Shown piece by piece: positions 17,338-26,828 of a stretch of DNA of 39,769 nucleotides. The DNA is from Verrucomicrobiota bacterium (lineage in GTDB: Bacteria; Verrucomicrobiota; Verrucomicrobiia; Chthoniobacterales; JAFAMB01), in NCBI GenBank assembly GCA_019233825.1, contig JAFAMB010000026.1, positions 1-39,769 on the forward strand, given 5' to 3'. The position numbers and the translations under genes are program-made. The notes below the pieces were generated by a model that had not been told where the DNA came from, ran no database searches, and saw only the letters and a list, made by a program, of their open reading frames with translations. Position 1 is the first letter of the stretch. Each line of letters opens with the position of its first letter.

Positions 17338-17835
17338 TCAATGTTTCAATACTTCGACCAGTTGCCACCGTTTCAGACGGCTCAAAGGGCGGGTCTCTTC
17401 GACACGCACCAGATCCCCGATCGCACACTGATTGTGCTCATCGTGCACGTAAAACTTCTTGGTTCGTTTGACGATCTTCCCAAACTTGGTGTGTGGAACT
17501 CGACGAACAACCGCGACCACGATCGTCTTGTTCATTTTGTTGGACACCACCTCGCCGACACGCGTTTTCCGAAGATGCCGCTTCGGAGTCTCAGACTGCT
17601 GCGGTTGAGCCGCCGGAGCTCCCGCCAAAGGGGATTCCGAGGTTGAAGTGTGTTCGTCGGATGAACCGGCGCCCTCGACCGCCGCGGTAGGGCGAGGCTC
17701 GGTAGGGCGAGGCTCGGTAGGGCGAGGCTCGGTAGGGTGAGGCTCGGTAGGGCGAGGCTCCGTCCGAGCCGCGGCGCCTGACGTCACCAAAGGCAGTTCC
17801 TCCCCGCCTTCAGCCTTTACAGTCTCTTCACTCAT
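17338..17835 (-). CDS. rpsQ: 30S ribosomal protein S17 with repeat-derived N-terminal extension
   Basis: S17 is an early-binding protein of the small-subunit body. The core starts near residue 85 and holds the conserved [20 protein letters not shown] and [15 protein letters not shown] segments. It is preceded by about 84 extra residues. Residues 26-50 are five pentapeptides, EPRPT with one EPHPT, each encoded by a 15-bp DNA unit. The rest of the extension is Ser, Ala, Pro and Gln rich. Typical S17 is 80-90 residues. The nearest Met to the core is within it (NKMNK), so the extension seems to be translated from the [11 protein letters not shown] start. Confidence 0.93.
   Translation of the reverse strand: MSEETVKAEGGEELPLVTSGAAARTEPRPTEPHPTEPRPTEPRPTEPRPTAAVEGAGSSDEHTSTSESPLAGAPAAQPQQSETPKRHLRKTRVGEVVSNKMNKTIVVAVVRRVPHTKFGKIVKRTKKFYVHDEHNQCAIGDLVRVEETRPLSRLKRWQLVEVLKH
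17686..17778. repeat. Five 15-bp tandem units plus palindromic tail inside rpsQ
   Basis: Units GGTAGGGCGAGGCTC occur at 17686, 17701, 17716, 17731 (one C-to-T change) and 17746. The last continues into CGTCCGAGCCGCGGCGCC, so GGCTC and GAGCC form a small palindrome. The unit's first 12 bases minus one G match the intergenic repeat at 7139. On the coding strand, each unit adds one EPRPT pentapeptide in frame. Confidence 0.9.
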
Positions 17836-17884
17836 CTTTTCACTTTCTTATTCCTACAAACGGCTGGAAGCTCGTCCGTCCGGG

Positions 17885-18085
17885 TCACACGCCGGCTTTC
17901 CGGGTGCGCTCAGTCAGGATCGTTTCAATCCGGGCAACCTCTCTACGGTTGCTCCGGATCACGCTCGGCTTCTCCGTCGCCCCCGTCTGCTGTTGCAGTC
18001 GGAGGTTAAACGCATCTTTCCTCAACTCGTAGCGGCGAGCGAGCAGTTCATCGTTACTTAATTCGCGTAATTCTTTTATCTTCAT
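17885..18085 (-). CDS. rpmC: 50S ribosomal protein L29
   Basis: L29 sits at the peptide exit site near the docking point for SRP and trigger factor. The 66-residue, two-helix protein has the family's KELRELSNDEL start and RREVARIETILTER end. It lies between rplP and rpsQ in normal order. No anomaly is seen. Confidence 0.95.
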   Translation of the reverse strand: MKIKELRELSNDELLARRYELRKDAFNLRLQQQTGATEKPSVIRSNRREVARIETILTERTRKAGV

Positions 18086-18104
18086 TAAACCAGCCTCCGA
18101 TCAT

Positions 18105-18530
18105 TCAAGCAGCCGCAGCGTGCTGCCGGCTGATGAATCGCGTTCGAACCGGGAGCTTCGTTGCAGCCAGCCGCAGAGATTCCCGCGCGACCGATTCCGT
18201 GACGCCGTCCAATTCGAAAAGGATGTTCCCGGGGCGAACGACCGCGACCCAGTATTCGGGGTTACCTTTGCCTTTACCCATTCGGGTTTCCGGCGGCCGC
18301 TGCGTGACTGATTTGTCCGGAAAAATTTTTATCCATAGCTTCCCTTTTCTTTTCATATTGCGCGTCAACGCAATGCGCGCTGCTTCGATCTGCGTGTTCG
18401 TGATCCAAGCCCGCTCGAGCGTTTGTAACGCGTATTCACCAAACGCTATACTGATATTCCGCGAAGCGCTGCCCGCCCGACTGCCGCGCTGCGTCTTACG
18501 ATATTTTACCCTCTTCGGCAACAAAGGCAT
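18105..18530 (-). CDS. rplP: 50S ribosomal protein L16
   Basis: L16 organises the A-site region of the large subunit. The 141-residue protein starts with the conserved [16 protein letters not shown] and contains [10 protein letters not shown], the [20 protein letters not shown] loop and [17 protein letters not shown]. Length is standard. It follows rpsC by about 20 nt. Confidence 0.97.
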   Translation of the reverse strand: MPLLPKRVKYRKTQRGSRAGSASRNISIAFGEYALQTLERAWITNTQIEAARIALTRNMKRKGKLWIKIFPDKSVTQRPPETRMGKGKGNPEYWVAVVRPGNILFELDGVTESVARESLRLAATKLPVRTRFISRQHAAAA

Positions 18531-18551
18531 AAGTTGTCTGCCTCCTAAAAA

Positions 18552-19238
18552 CTATCTGGAACCAGGCACGGCCTCATGCCCGGTCTCTTTCCTTGGCGGC
18601 TGCTGATCAGCCACCGGCTCCGGTTTACAAATCCAGCATTTCACACCGATTTTTCCGTATACGGTGTCCGCTTCAGCAAACCCATAATCGATCGGCGTAC
18701 GGAGTGTATGCAGGGGAATCTTCCCCTCGCGATACCATTCTGCCCGTGAGATCTCCGCGCCTCCAAGCCGGCCCGAACAACGAATTTTGATGCCCAATGC
18801 CCCAAAATCCATAGTGGTCTGAACCGCTTTCTTCATCGCCCGACGAAACGAAATACGGCGCTCAATTTGCAACGCTACGTTTTCTGCGACTAGCTGCGCA
18901 TCCAACTCAGGTGTCTTGATCTCCTGGATATCAATCTTGACCTGCTTGCCACCCGACATTCGGGTGATCTCTTCAGTCATTTTCTCGATTTCCGCACCTT
19001 TACGCCCGATCACGATCCCAGGGCGAGCCGTATAAATGGTGACCCGGATGCTATTCCAGGCCCGTTCGATCACAATCTTCGCGACCGCGGCCATGGCGAG
19101 TTTTTGCTTCACGAACTGGCGTATCTTCAGGTCGGCATGCAAGAAATCTGGAAATTCTTTCGAAGACGCATACCAGCGTGACCGCCACTCTTTACTGAGC
19201 GCGAGTCGGAACCCGATCGGATTAACTTTCTGTCCCAT
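18552..19238 (-). CDS. rpsC: 30S ribosomal protein S3
   Basis: S3 lines the mRNA entry channel. The 228-residue protein has the N-terminal [20 protein letters not shown], the KH RNA-binding motif ([20 protein letters not shown]) and the C-terminal S3 domain with [18 protein letters not shown] and [20 protein letters not shown]. It follows rplV by two bases and precedes rplP. Confidence 0.97.
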   Translation of the reverse strand: MGQKVNPIGFRLALSKEWRSRWYASSKEFPDFLHADLKIRQFVKQKLAMAAVAKIVIERAWNSIRVTIYTARPGIVIGRKGAEIEKMTEEITRMSGGKQVKIDIQEIKTPELDAQLVAENVALQIERRISFRRAMKKAVQTTMDFGALGIKIRCSGRLGGAEISRAEWYREGKIPLHTLRTPIDYGFAEADTVYGKIGVKCWICKPEPVADQQPPRKETGHEAVPGSR

Positions 19239-19240
19239 GC

Positions 19241-19780
19241 TTATTCTTTCTCTTCGGCCGGTTTGGTCTCGCTCACCGTTTCAGGCGGCTGCACCGGTTC
19301 CGTAACCTTCTGGGAAGCGCTCTCGCGCGAAGCGGGCGAGTCCAGCGTCTCCTTGACTGAATCACGATCCGCCTTCGGTTTCTGCGCAGTTGATCCTTCG
19401 CGACTGGCCAAACGCCGTTTAGCGCGTTTGATTGGTGCTTTCGGAGTTAGCTCGTCACTCAATACGATCCGGATATGGCTCGTCCGTTTGCGGAGTGGAC
19501 TCGCACTCCCCCTGGCGCGCGCACGGAACCGCTTGAACGTTGGCCCTTCACCGACCACAGCCTCCTTCACGAGCAAAGTGTCCACTTTGAGTTCTGCATT
19601 GTTTTCGGCGTTGGCGATCGCACTCTTCAATGTCTTCTTAACCAATAGGGCGGCTTTATTCGGGCTGAACGCCAACACGTCCAAGGCATCAGACGCTGAT
19701 CGGCCCTGAATCTCCCGCGTCACCTCGCGCGCCTTGAACGCCGAGATCCGTGCAAATCGATAGGTCGATGTTACCTGCAT
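19241..19780 (-). CDS. rplV: 50S ribosomal protein L22 with C-terminal tail
   Basis: L22 contributes a beta-hairpin to the exit tunnel. The core of about 110 residues contains [20 protein letters not shown] and the hairpin region [21 protein letters not shown]. It is followed by about 65 residues of Lys, Ser, Pro and Glu-rich low-complexity sequence ending KPAEEKE. The tail would extend from the solvent side. Start spacing and order between rpsS and rpsC are normal. Confidence 0.95.
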   Translation of the reverse strand: MQVTSTYRFARISAFKAREVTREIQGRSASDALDVLAFSPNKAALLVKKTLKSAIANAENNAELKVDTLLVKEAVVGEGPTFKRFRARARGSASPLRKRTSHIRIVLSDELTPKAPIKRAKRRLASREGSTAQKPKADRDSVKETLDSPASRESASQKVTEPVQPPETVSETKPAEEKE

Positions 19781-19807
19781 GACTCTTCCGTCAAATTCAG
19801 ACGCTCC

Positions 19808-20086
19808 TTACTTGGCAACCTTAGCCGTGTGGGCACCATGTTTTTTGAAGCTTCGGGTCGGCGAAAACTCGCCAAGCTTGTGCCCTACCATATTCTCAGT
19901 CACAAACACCGAGTTAAATATCTTGCCGTTGTGCACCAGAAAAGTGTGACCGACGAAATCGGGCGTAATCATTGAGCGGCGCGACCAGGTTTTGATCGGC
20001 TTCTTTGGGCCGGCACCGCTCATCTTCTCAATCTTGTCGACCAGCTTGACGTCAACAAAGGGACCTTTTTTCAGCGATCTACCCAT
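19808..20086 (-). CDS. rpsS: 30S ribosomal protein S19
   Basis: S19 is in the head of the small subunit and forms a complex with S13. The 92-residue protein starts with the invariant [12 protein letters not shown] and contains [22 protein letters not shown] and [13 protein letters not shown]. It lies three bases after rplB. Confidence 0.97.
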   Translation of the reverse strand: MGRSLKKGPFVDVKLVDKIEKMSGAGPKKPIKTWSRRSMITPDFVGHTFLVHNGKIFNSVFVTENMVGHKLGEFSPTRSFKKHGAHTAKVAK

Positions 20087-20089
20087 ACA

Positions 20090-20941
20090 CTATTTCGTCT
20101 TTTTCCTGCTTTTCCGATGCTCCACTATAAATGAGTCGCTGGTCTTATGAGTGCGCCGAGTTTTGAACCCTTTGGCCAGCTGTCCCCACGGACTCACCGG
20201 GTGATGTCGCCCGCCACCGCCTTTGCTTTTGCCTTGGCCGCCACCCATCGGATGGTCGATTGGGTTCATTGCCATACCGCGGACGTGCGGACGCCGGCCC
20301 AGCCAACGACTTCGTCCTGCCTTGCCGCTGGAAACGTTCATATGGTCAACGTTCCCAACTTGCCCGATCGTCGCATACGCATTCTCATGGATTCGACGAA
20401 TCTCCCCGGAAGGCAGACGCACAAGCGCGTAACCGCCCTCGCGGTTGCTCAAAATCGCCTGTTGACCGGCGCTGCGGGCCACCTGACCGCCTCTGCCAGG
20501 AATAATCTCAATGTTGTGAATGGCTGTCCCTAGCGGGATTGCCTTTAGCGGCAGCGCATTTCCAAGTTCTGGTGCAACGTTATCCCCGGCCACAATCCTC
20601 GAGCCAACCGCCAGCCCATTCGGCGCCAGAATGTAGGCTTTTTCCCCTCTCGGATATTGGAGAAGAGCAATGCGCGCCGAACGGTTCGGGTCGTATTCAA
20701 TCGCTTCTACCGTGGCCTCGACATCTCGAAGCCTTCGCTTGAAATCGATGACGCGATACTTTCGTTTGTGGCCCCCGCCAATGTGCCGCGCAGTCAAGCG
20801 CCCTTTGTTGTTGCGTCCACCGCTTCGTTTGAGCGGCTCCAGCAGAGACTTCTCCGGCTTGTCTTTGGTGATCTCGTCGTATGCCGGCGTTTGCTTGAAA
20901 CGCTGTGTCGAAGTGAGCGGCCTGAATTTCTTTAGTGCCAT
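20090..20941 (-). CDS. rplB: 50S ribosomal protein L2
   Basis: L2 is needed for subunit joining and sits close to the peptidyl transferase centre. The 283-residue sequence contains the conserved [20 protein letters not shown], and near the end [20 protein letters not shown], which includes the histidine important for activity. Length is standard. Confidence 0.97.
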   Translation of the reverse strand: MALKKFRPLTSTQRFKQTPAYDEITKDKPEKSLLEPLKRSGGRNNKGRLTARHIGGGHKRKYRVIDFKRRLRDVEATVEAIEYDPNRSARIALLQYPRGEKAYILAPNGLAVGSRIVAGDNVAPELGNALPLKAIPLGTAIHNIEIIPGRGGQVARSAGQQAILSNREGGYALVRLPSGEIRRIHENAYATIGQVGNVDHMNVSSGKAGRSRWLGRRPHVRGMAMNPIDHPMGGGQGKSKGGGGRHHPVSPWGQLAKGFKTRRTHKTSDSFIVEHRKSRKKTK

Positions 20942-20958
20942 TGCTTCCGGACTCCTCC

Positions 20959-21243
20959 CTAAACGAGATCGATTTTCTCCCCTTCAGCGAGCGTCACGAT
21001 CGCCTTCTTCCAGTGGGCTCGCCTGCCAAAATCAGCCCGGCGTTCACGTTTCTTCTTCCCAGCGTATTGGCAGGTGTTCACCCGAACCACTTTCTTGCCA
21101 AGAATTTCCTCGATTGCCCGCTTGATCTGCAGTTTGTTCGCTCGAGGATCGACACGGAAAACGTACTGATTATTCTTTTCGCCAAGCAGGCTGGCCTTCT
21201 CCGTCAGTCGAATGTTGTGAATCAAATTCGTCGGTTCGTTCAT
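20959..21243 (-). CDS. rplW: 50S ribosomal protein L23
   Basis: L23 is at the tunnel exit and is a docking site for trigger factor and SRP. The 94-residue protein has the family's [20 protein letters not shown] and [22 protein letters not shown]. Its start overlaps the rplD stop by four bases. Confidence 0.96.
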   Translation of the reverse strand: MNEPTNLIHNIRLTEKASLLGEKNNQYVFRVDPRANKLQIKRAIEEILGKKVVRVNTCQYAGKKKRERRADFGRRAHWKKAIVTLAEGEKIDLV

Positions 21244-21848
21244 GCCAATCTCTCCGCTAGTTCGACCAATGCTTCGCTGGTCACCACAATCTTCTGGAAG
21301 GCGAGCAGTTGTTCGGTATTCACCTCGGCAGCGGTATTCAAAAGCACAGGCCGGATATTACGAGCGGCCCGGTACGTGTTTTCATCAAAACGCGTTGAAA
21401 TGAAGAGCACCTTGTGTGCGGCGGTCTGCGACCTAAGAAAAGCCATAAACTCCTTGGTCTTCGGTGCCGTAACCTTGATCTCCTCGGTGACCAGAACGTC
21501 CCCCGCAACGATCCGCGAACTGAGCGCCTTCAGCAAAGCGAGTCGCTTAACATTCTTTGGGACCTTCTTCGAATAGTCCCGCGGTTTCGGGCCAAAGGCC
21601 ACACCGCCACCGGTCCATACAGGAGATGACGTATAGCCTGCACGCGCGCGGCCGGTACCTTTTTGCCGCCACGGCTTTTTGCCAGAATAAACGACCTCCG
21701 CCTTAGTCTTGGTGTTTGCCGAACCGCTCCTGCGATTTGCCCTCATTGCGACCACGACATCGTGGACCGCCTGCGTGCCGCGACCATTTTCGATTACGTC
21801 AATCTTTGCTTCCTTGGCAGCTGCAATCGTCAAAACTGTTGCACTCAT
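21240..21848 (-). CDS. rplD: 50S ribosomal protein L4
   Basis: L4 lines the exit tunnel with L22; in E. coli it autoregulates the S10 operon. The 202-residue protein contains the diagnostic GKKPWRQKGTGRARAGYTSS loop and VWTGGGVAFGPKPRDYSKKV. It overlaps both rplC and rplW by four bases, so the trio is tightly coupled. Confidence 0.96.
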   Translation of the reverse strand: MSATVLTIAAAKEAKIDVIENGRGTQAVHDVVVAMRANRRSGSANTKTKAEVVYSGKKPWRQKGTGRARAGYTSSPVWTGGGVAFGPKPRDYSKKVPKNVKRLALLKALSSRIVAGDVLVTEEIKVTAPKTKEFMAFLRSQTAAHKVLFISTRFDENTYRAARNIRPVLLNTAAEVNTEQLLAFQKIVVTSEALVELAERLA

Positions 21849-22501
21849 TCGGTCTTGCCTCCGCCGGCCGCGCTTTTCTTCTTCGCCGGGCGCACCACGA
21901 CGTAGCTCCCGTTCGACCCCGGAACTGCGCCACAGACCAGGATAATGTTTTCCTCCGGGCGCACCTGAACGATCCGCAGGTTTTGAATCGTCACCCGGTC
22001 ATCGCCCATGTGACCCGGCATCCCCATATTTTTCCAAACTCTGCCCGGAGTGGAACGGTTTCCGATGGCGCCGTTCCGGCGATGCATCTTGGACCCGTGC
22101 GCGGCTGGCTGACCGGCAAATCCGTGCTTTCTCACGACACCTTGGAAGCCCTTGCCCTTCGAGCGGCCGATCACGTCGACAAATTCGCCCGCCTCAAACT
22201 GGTTAACACTTAAATTCAGGTCCCCGTCCAGCGGTGTACCGTCAGGCAGGCGGAATTCTCTCACAAATTTTTTGGGCTCAGCATTCGCTTTCTTGAAATG
22301 TCCGAGCAATGGCTTCGGAACACGCGATTCCTTCTGCGCATCAAAACCTACCTGAACTGCGTTGTAGCCATCCTGCTCCTGGGTCTTAATCTGGAGGATC
22401 GTATTGCCACCGGCATCGATGACCGTAACAGGCGTGGCCTTTCCGCTCGCGTCATAGACACGCGTCATTCCGATTTTTCGACCTAGTAGACCGATCTTCA
22501 T
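21845..22501 (-). CDS. rplC: 50S ribosomal protein L3
   Basis: L3 is an assembly initiator near the peptidyl transferase centre. The 218-residue sequence starts MKIGLLGRKIGMTRVYD and contains SKGKGFQGVVRKHGFAGQPA and GNRSTPGRVWKNMGMPGHMG (the region whose Gln is methylated in some bacteria reads NRSTPGRVWK here, without Gln at the usual site). Its C-terminal tail is Ala/Gly/Lys rich. Confidence 0.96.
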   Translation of the reverse strand: MKIGLLGRKIGMTRVYDASGKATPVTVIDAGGNTILQIKTQEQDGYNAVQVGFDAQKESRVPKPLLGHFKKANAEPKKFVREFRLPDGTPLDGDLNLSVNQFEAGEFVDVIGRSKGKGFQGVVRKHGFAGQPAAHGSKMHRRNGAIGNRSTPGRVWKNMGMPGHMGDDRVTIQNLRIVQVRPEENIILVCGAVPGSNGSYVVVRPAKKKSAAGGGKTE

Positions 22502-22519
22502 GCTCTATTGGGCCAACGG

Positions 22520-22831
22520 TTAAATCTTAATGGTGATATCTACCCCGGCGGGCAGATTGAGCTTCCGTAGCTCGTCTACCGTCTTAGCGGTCGGCTCGAT
22601 AATATCGAGCAACCGCTTGTGAGTGCGCATCTCGAACTGGTCCATCGACTTCTTGTCGACGTGAGGTGAACGGTTCACCGTGAATTTTTCGACCTTTGTC
22701 GGCAATGGAATCGGCCCGGCCACTTTGGCGCCCGTGCGCTTTGCCGTCTCGACGATCTCGACCGCAGATTGGTCCAGCATGCGGTAATCGAAACCTTTAA
22801 GGCGGATCCGGATGCGTTGACCATTCGTCAT
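22520..22831 (-). CDS. rpsJ: 30S ribosomal protein S10
   Basis: S10 is a head protein of the small subunit and also NusE in antitermination. The 103-residue protein has [20 protein letters not shown] and the loop [20 protein letters not shown]. It starts three bases after the fusA stop, so there is no tuf gene and no separate S10 leader; the str and S10 operons are continuous. Confidence 0.97.
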   Translation of the reverse strand: MTNGQRIRIRLKGFDYRMLDQSAVEIVETAKRTGAKVAGPIPLPTKVEKFTVNRSPHVDKKSMDQFEMRTHKRLLDIIEPTAKTVDELRKLNLPAGVDITIKI

Positions 22832-22834
22832 AAT

Positions 22835-25018
22835 TCAGACTCCTTTCTGATCCAATACCGCCGCGACGATCTGAGCTGGGACCGGCTCAAAATGAGACGG
22901 CTCCATCGAATAGGAGGCGCGTCCTTTTGAAAGGGACCGGATTGCCGTCGCATAACCAAACATCTCGGCGAGCGGCACTTCAGAATGAATGATGGTCGCG
23001 AAATTCTTTGCCTCAATGCTCACGATGCGGCCACGACGCCTGTTCAGATCACCCATTATGTCGCCCTGGTACTCATCCGGGGTAACACACTCCACCTTCA
23101 TGATCGGCTCGAGCAGGATTGAATTCCCCTTTTTAAAGGCATCCTTCATGGCGAAGATCGCAGCGAGCTTGAACGCCAACTCATTCGAATCAACATCGTG
23201 GTACGATCCATCGACGATCTCAACGTAGAAATCGATGACCTGGTACCCTCCGATCACCCCGTTCGTAAGCGATTCTTCTATCCCTTTCTTGACCGCAGGA
23301 ATGTACTCCTTGGGAATTACGCCGCCCACAATCTTGTTCTCGATCGTAACGCCTTTTCCTCGTCCCCGCGGTTCAACTTTCACCACGACGTGTCCATATT
23401 GACCACGGCCACCGGATTGCTTGATCAACTTGCCCTCGCCCGTAGCGTTTCTCGTAATCGTTTCGCGATAGGCAATTTGTGGCTTTCCCGCGTTCGCATC
23501 GACCTTAAACTCCCGCAGCATACGATCGCGGATGATTTCAAGATGCAGCTCACCCATTCCCGCGATAATGGTCTGTCCAGTGTCTTCGTGCGTGTACACG
23601 CGGAAAGTCGGATCTTCTTCGGACAACCTCTGCAGAGCGTTCGCCATTTTTTCCTGGTCGAGCTTTGTTTTCGGCTCAATCGCCATCGAAATAACCGGAT
23701 CCGGAAACGACGGAGGCTCCAGGAGGATCGGATTCGATTCATCACAAAGCGTGTCGCCGGTTGTGATGTTTTTTATCCCCACAATGGCAGCAATATCGCC
23801 CGAATAGCAGGTTTGAATGTCCTCCCGCTTGTCGGCCTGAATCTGGATCAGACGGCTGATACGTTCGCGCTTGCCGGTGCGGGGATTGTAGACCGTCTCA
23901 CCCTTCGAGAGGCTTCCAGAATATACCCGAAAAAAGACGAGTTTCCCCACAAACGGATCACTCCATAGCTTGAACGCCAAAGAACAGAAATCTCCGTTAT
24001 CATCGGTGGGAGCGCTTTTTTCCTTATGCGTATCCGGGTCAATCCCTTTGGCCGGCGGAATATCGAGCGGGCTTGGAAGATAGTCGACTACGGCATCAAC
24101 CAGATACTGAACACCTTTGTTCTTAAACGCAGAACCGCCGGCGACCGGGATAAACAGATTTGCAATGGTCAGCCGACGGATTGCAGCTTTCAGATCTTTT
24201 GGCGTTACCGGCTTTTCTTCGAGGAAGAGAGTTCCGACTTCGTCGTCAAGGTTGGCTACTTGTTCTACCAGGTCGTTGTAGGCCTGATCGATCATCTCTC
24301 TATGCTCTTCCGGCACGGGAGTGACCTCGTACGTCGATCCGAAGGCATCGCTGTCTGAATAAATGATCGCCTTTTTGTTGATAACATCGAGCTGTCCCTT
24401 CAGATGATCTTCCTTACCTAGCGGAATCAAAATCGGCCACGCATTCGCACCGAGCTTGGTACGAATTTCCCTCACAACGTTGTCGAAATTTGCGCCGACC
24501 TTGTCCATTTTGTTAACAAAACAGATCCGAGGAACATGATATTTGTTGGCCTGGCGCCAGACGGTTTCGGTCTGAGGTTGAACACCAGCCACGCTATCGA
24601 AGACCAGGATCGCCCCGTCCAGAACGCGCAATGACCGCTCGACCTCCGCCGTAAAGTCGACATGGCCGGGGGTGTCGATAATGTTGATCCGCTGCTTCTG
24701 GTTTTCAAAGAGCTTGAAAACCCCTTCTTCCCTTCGCTGATTCCAGAAACAGGTGGTCGCAGCCGATGTAATCGTTATGCCCCGCTCTTTCTCCTGCTCC
24801 ATCCAGTCGGTCACCGTGTTGCCGTCATCCACATCGCCGATCTTGTGAATCATCCCGGTGTAGAACAGGATACGTTCGGTCAGCGTCGTCTTGCCGGCAT
24901 CGATATGGGCGCTGATGCCGATATTTCGAGTACGTTCCAGGGGGTAGGCGCGGTTTGGAGAATTAGGGTTGGTCGTCATAATACTGGCCTTCTCTATCTC
25001 TAAAACAGATGTAGACAT
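22835..25018 (-). CDS. fusA: Elongation factor G
   Basis: EF-G is the GTPase that drives translocation and, with RRF, ribosome recycling. GTP-binding motifs are visible: AHIDAGKTT (37-45), DTPGHVDF and NKMDK. Domain IV and the C-terminal part contain the conserved [20 protein letters not shown]. The 727-residue length is usual for the longer EF-G1 type. Two starts are possible: ATG 25018, six bases after rpsG with a good AGGTGG, or ATG 24979 preceded by AGAAGG. I keep the first because of the tight spacing. Confidence 0.97.
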   Translation of the reverse strand: MSTSVLEIEKASIMTTNPNSPNRAYPLERTRNIGISAHIDAGKTTLTERILFYTGMIHKIGDVDDGNTVTDWMEQEKERGITITSAATTCFWNQRREEGVFKLFENQKQRINIIDTPGHVDFTAEVERSLRVLDGAILVFDSVAGVQPQTETVWRQANKYHVPRICFVNKMDKVGANFDNVVREIRTKLGANAWPILIPLGKEDHLKGQLDVINKKAIIYSDSDAFGSTYEVTPVPEEHREMIDQAYNDLVEQVANLDDEVGTLFLEEKPVTPKDLKAAIRRLTIANLFIPVAGGSAFKNKGVQYLVDAVVDYLPSPLDIPPAKGIDPDTHKEKSAPTDDNGDFCSLAFKLWSDPFVGKLVFFRVYSGSLSKGETVYNPRTGKRERISRLIQIQADKREDIQTCYSGDIAAIVGIKNITTGDTLCDESNPILLEPPSFPDPVISMAIEPKTKLDQEKMANALQRLSEEDPTFRVYTHEDTGQTIIAGMGELHLEIIRDRMLREFKVDANAGKPQIAYRETITRNATGEGKLIKQSGGRGQYGHVVVKVEPRGRGKGVTIENKIVGGVIPKEYIPAVKKGIEESLTNGVIGGYQVIDFYVEIVDGSYHDVDSNELAFKLAAIFAMKDAFKKGNSILLEPIMKVECVTPDEYQGDIMGDLNRRRGRIVSIEAKNFATIIHSEVPLAEMFGYATAIRSLSKGRASYSMEPSHFEPVPAQIVAAVLDQKGV

Positions 25019-25024
25019 ACCGGT

Positions 25025-25495
25025 TTACCACCTGAAGTGCGCAAAGGCTCGGTTGGCCTGCGCCATTTTATGCGTGTCATCACGCTTCTTGATCGCGTTC
25101 CCCTGACCCAGCGCGGCGTCTTTTATCTCCGTTGCCAGATTATCCACCATGGTCCCTCGGCGGTTCTTTGCAAAATTAACAATCCATCGCATGGCCAGTG
25201 AGACCTGTCGCTCCTGCGGCACTTCGACCGGGACTTGGTAAGTTGCGCCACCCACTCGCCGGGATTTCACTTCCAAACGTGGCTTGGCGTTTTCCAAGGC
25301 CTTGTGCAGCGTATCGAGTGGATCGACAGAATCCGAACCTTCCCGACTCCTTTCAATTGCCTCATAAACAATCCGCTCGGCAACAGATTTCTTGCCGCTC
25401 CGCATGACAGTACTGATCAGACGCGCCACCACCGGGCTGCCGTATCTGCTGTCTACTGATTCAATCTTATGAATGACTCTGCGACGACGTGACAT
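25025..25495 (-). CDS. rpsG: 30S ribosomal protein S7
   Basis: S7 nucleates the head of the small subunit and represses the str operon in E. coli. The 156-residue protein contains the conserved [20 protein letters not shown] start and [18 protein letters not shown], and ends [13 protein letters not shown], as in other bacteria. It lies between rpsL and fusA. Confidence 0.97.
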   Translation of the reverse strand: MSRRRRVIHKIESVDSRYGSPVVARLISTVMRSGKKSVAERIVYEAIERSREGSDSVDPLDTLHKALENAKPRLEVKSRRVGGATYQVPVEVPQERQVSLAMRWIVNFAKNRRGTMVDNLATEIKDAALGQGNAIKKRDDTHKMAQANRAFAHFRW

Positions 25496-25544
25496 AAGTT
25501 TCCTTCGCCACGGAAACGGGTCTCAGACCCATCTCCGCTGAATG

Positions 25545-25958
25545 TTACATCTTCTTCGCCTTGCCGGCTCCGGCCGCTTCCGTTCCCTCCTTCGGACGTT
25601 TCGCTCCATATTTCGACCGGCTGCGGCGACGACCATCTACGCCGAGGCTGTCCAGGGTTCCCCGGACGACGTGATAACGAACACCAGGCAAATCTTTGAC
25701 ACGACCGCCGCGAACCATCACGATCGAGTGCTCCTGCAGATTGTGACCTTCGCCAGGGATGTAGGCGATGACTTCGTAGCCGTTCGTCAAACGAACCTTG
25801 GCTACCTTCCGCAAAGCCGAGTTCGGCTTTTTCGGCGTACGCGTCATCACCTGCACGCAGACTCCCCGTCGCTGCGGACAGTCGGCGAGGGCTGGTGATT
25901 TTGATTTCACCGCCATCTTCCGGCGACCCTTTCTTACGAGCTGGTTAATCGTTGGCAT
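25545..25958 (-). CDS. rpsL: 30S ribosomal protein S12
   Basis: S12 controls decoding accuracy. The 137-residue sequence holds the conserved [12 protein letters not shown] start, [17 protein letters not shown] and the [12 protein letters not shown] loop. The two lysines altered in streptomycin-resistant mutants are present, so the protein is of the sensitive type. The C-terminus has about 14 extra residues, [15 protein letters not shown], beyond the usual end. It is the first gene of the ribosomal block. Confidence 0.97.
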   Translation of the reverse strand: MPTINQLVRKGRRKMAVKSKSPALADCPQRRGVCVQVMTRTPKKPNSALRKVAKVRLTNGYEVIAYIPGEGHNLQEHSIVMVRGGRVKDLPGVRYHVVRGTLDSLGVDGRRRSRSKYGAKRPKEGTEAAGAGKAKKM

Positions 25959-25996
25959 TTAACAAAATCCGGTTTAGTCCCAATCGTTCGGAGATT

Positions 25997-26037
25997 AAAA
26001 AAGCCGCTCTGGCAGCATCACCCTCATTTCCGCCAGA
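25997..26037 (-). promoter_or_regulatory. Leader hairpin before rpsL (possible attenuator)
   Basis: On the minus strand, TCTGGCGG and CTGCCAGA form an 8-bp stem with one G:U pair and a 14-nt loop. A short GCGGC and six T residues follow. It lies in the rpsL leader, about 40 nt before the start codon. The shape suits an attenuator or an autoregulatory element. Confidence 0.5.
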
Positions 26038-26052
26038 CGCGAGGGAGCGTGG

Positions 26053-26080
26053 ACTATATTAGTTTTCCTATTCCGCGCAA
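26053..26080 (-). promoter_or_regulatory. Promoter for the rpsL (str/S10) operon
   Basis: TTGCGC, a 16-nt spacer and TATAGT read as a sigma-70-like promoter. The predicted start is near 26046, giving a leader of about 88 nt. The rest of 25959-26266 holds no gene. Confidence 0.5.
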
Positions 26081-26182
26081 GAGATTTTTCCTGAAAGCCA
26101 ATGCCAGAATCCCCTGGGAAATGGACGAAAAGATTAGCACAGATTTCGCGAGTTTCACTATATAAAATCAAAGCGAAGCGCC

Positions 26183-26221
26183 CTTACCCTGCAGAGGGGC
26201 GCGTCCCCACCGGGCGGGACG
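26183..26221. repeat. GC-rich palindromes upstream of rnpB
   Basis: GGGGCGCGTCCCC and CGTCCC/GGGACG form overlapping small hairpins. The reverse strand (GGTGGGGACGCGCCCC...) looks like a diverged copy of the repeat at 7139. This is a weak similarity. Confidence 0.35.
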
Positions 26222-26232
26222 GTAGCACTGGC

Positions 26233-26261
26233 TGGCAAACGGGCTCGCTTCATGCTATTCT
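26233..26261 (+). promoter_or_regulatory. Promoter for rnpB
   Basis: TATTCT (26256-26261) with a poor -35 (TGGCAA, 17-nt spacer) predicts a start near 26267, which agrees with the 5' end of RNase P RNA. The weak -35 lowers confidence. Confidence 0.4.
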
Positions 26262-26404
26262 ACAGGCCGTGGCGGGCGATCGCTGGCTTGACACCCGTTT
26301 TGCCAGAGGAAAGTCCGAACACCGGAAGGCGGCATGCCTCGTGAAATCGAGGGCGCTCGAGATGCAAATCCCGGGCGACGGAGAGTGTCACAGAAAATAC
26401 ACCG

Positions 26405-26478
26405 CCCAGCACTACCTTCGCGCCATTGAATGGACCGGGAGGGCACTCGAGTCAAAATGGCGCAAAGGTGGTGCTGGG
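26405..26478 (+). repeat. Extended P12 hairpin of rnpB
   Basis: A 23-nt arm (26405-26427) pairs with 26456-26478 with one G:U and one mismatch. Its outer 12 nt, CCCAGCACTACC/GGTGGTGCTGGG, are nearly the same as those of the second rnpB hairpin. Confidence 0.7.
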
Positions 26479-26628
26479 TAAGGGTGAAAAGGCGGGGTAA
26501 GAGCCCACCGGACCTTCGCGTAAGCGTAGCCGCACGAAAAACCCCATGTGGTGCAAGACAAAGCAGAGGGAGGGTTGCCTGCCCCTTCTCCTGCGAGTGC
26601 GGGAGGAAACCCTCGGGTCATAGTCGCA

Positions 26629-26712
26629 CCCAGCACCACCCAGCCCCATTTTCAGATCCGGCAGTAAGACCCGCCGAGGTCGGACCTGAAAGTGGGGCTG
26701 GGTGGTGCTGGG
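26629..26712 (+). repeat. Inserted 31-bp hairpin in rnpB
   Basis: Arms 26629-26659 and 26682-26712 pair over 31 positions with one G:U and one mismatch, around a 22-nt loop. The stem begins with CCCAGCACCACC, shared with the P12 hairpin. It resembles an inserted palindromic element. Confidence 0.75.
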
Positions 26713-26789
26713 CACTTGGGAAACCGAGTGAGATAAATGATCGCCATCTCGCGAAAGCGAGAACAGAATTCGGCTTATGCCACAAAAGC

Positions 26790-26821
26790 GAGGCCCGTCC
26801 GGACTTCCCGAAACGGGCCTC
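26790..26821. terminator. Hairpin terminator for rnpB and the pterin dehydratase
   Basis: GAGGCCCGT and ACGGGCCTC form a perfect 9-bp stem with a 14-nt loop. It lies between the 3' end of rnpB and the stop of the convergent gene. The minus strand has a short T run after it, so it may work in both directions. Confidence 0.7.
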
Positions 26822-26828
26822 GACCGCT

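Larger units (their letters stand above)
26267..26786 (+). ncRNA. rnpB: RNase P RNA, bacterial type A
   Basis: This is the catalytic RNA that removes 5' leaders from pre-tRNAs. Conserved parts are visible: AGAGGAAAGTCCG (26305-26317, 5' side of P4), GTAAGGGTGAAAAGG (26478-26492) with GGGGTAAGAGCCCACC, and ACAGAATTCGGCTTAT (26763-26778, 3' side of P4). The 5' GTGGC can pair with GCCAC to close P1. The RNA is about 520 nt, against roughly 380 in E. coli, because two hairpins are enlarged: one at the P12 position and one inserted between the P15 region and P18. The ends are approximate. Confidence 0.88.

Noticed and set aside
23198-23968. 256-residue ORF antisense to fusA
   Set aside because: Shadow of EF-G coding sequence.
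26101-26481. 126-residue plus-strand ORF
   Set aside because: It overlaps the 5' half of rnpB and the GC-rich palindromes; no protein-like features.
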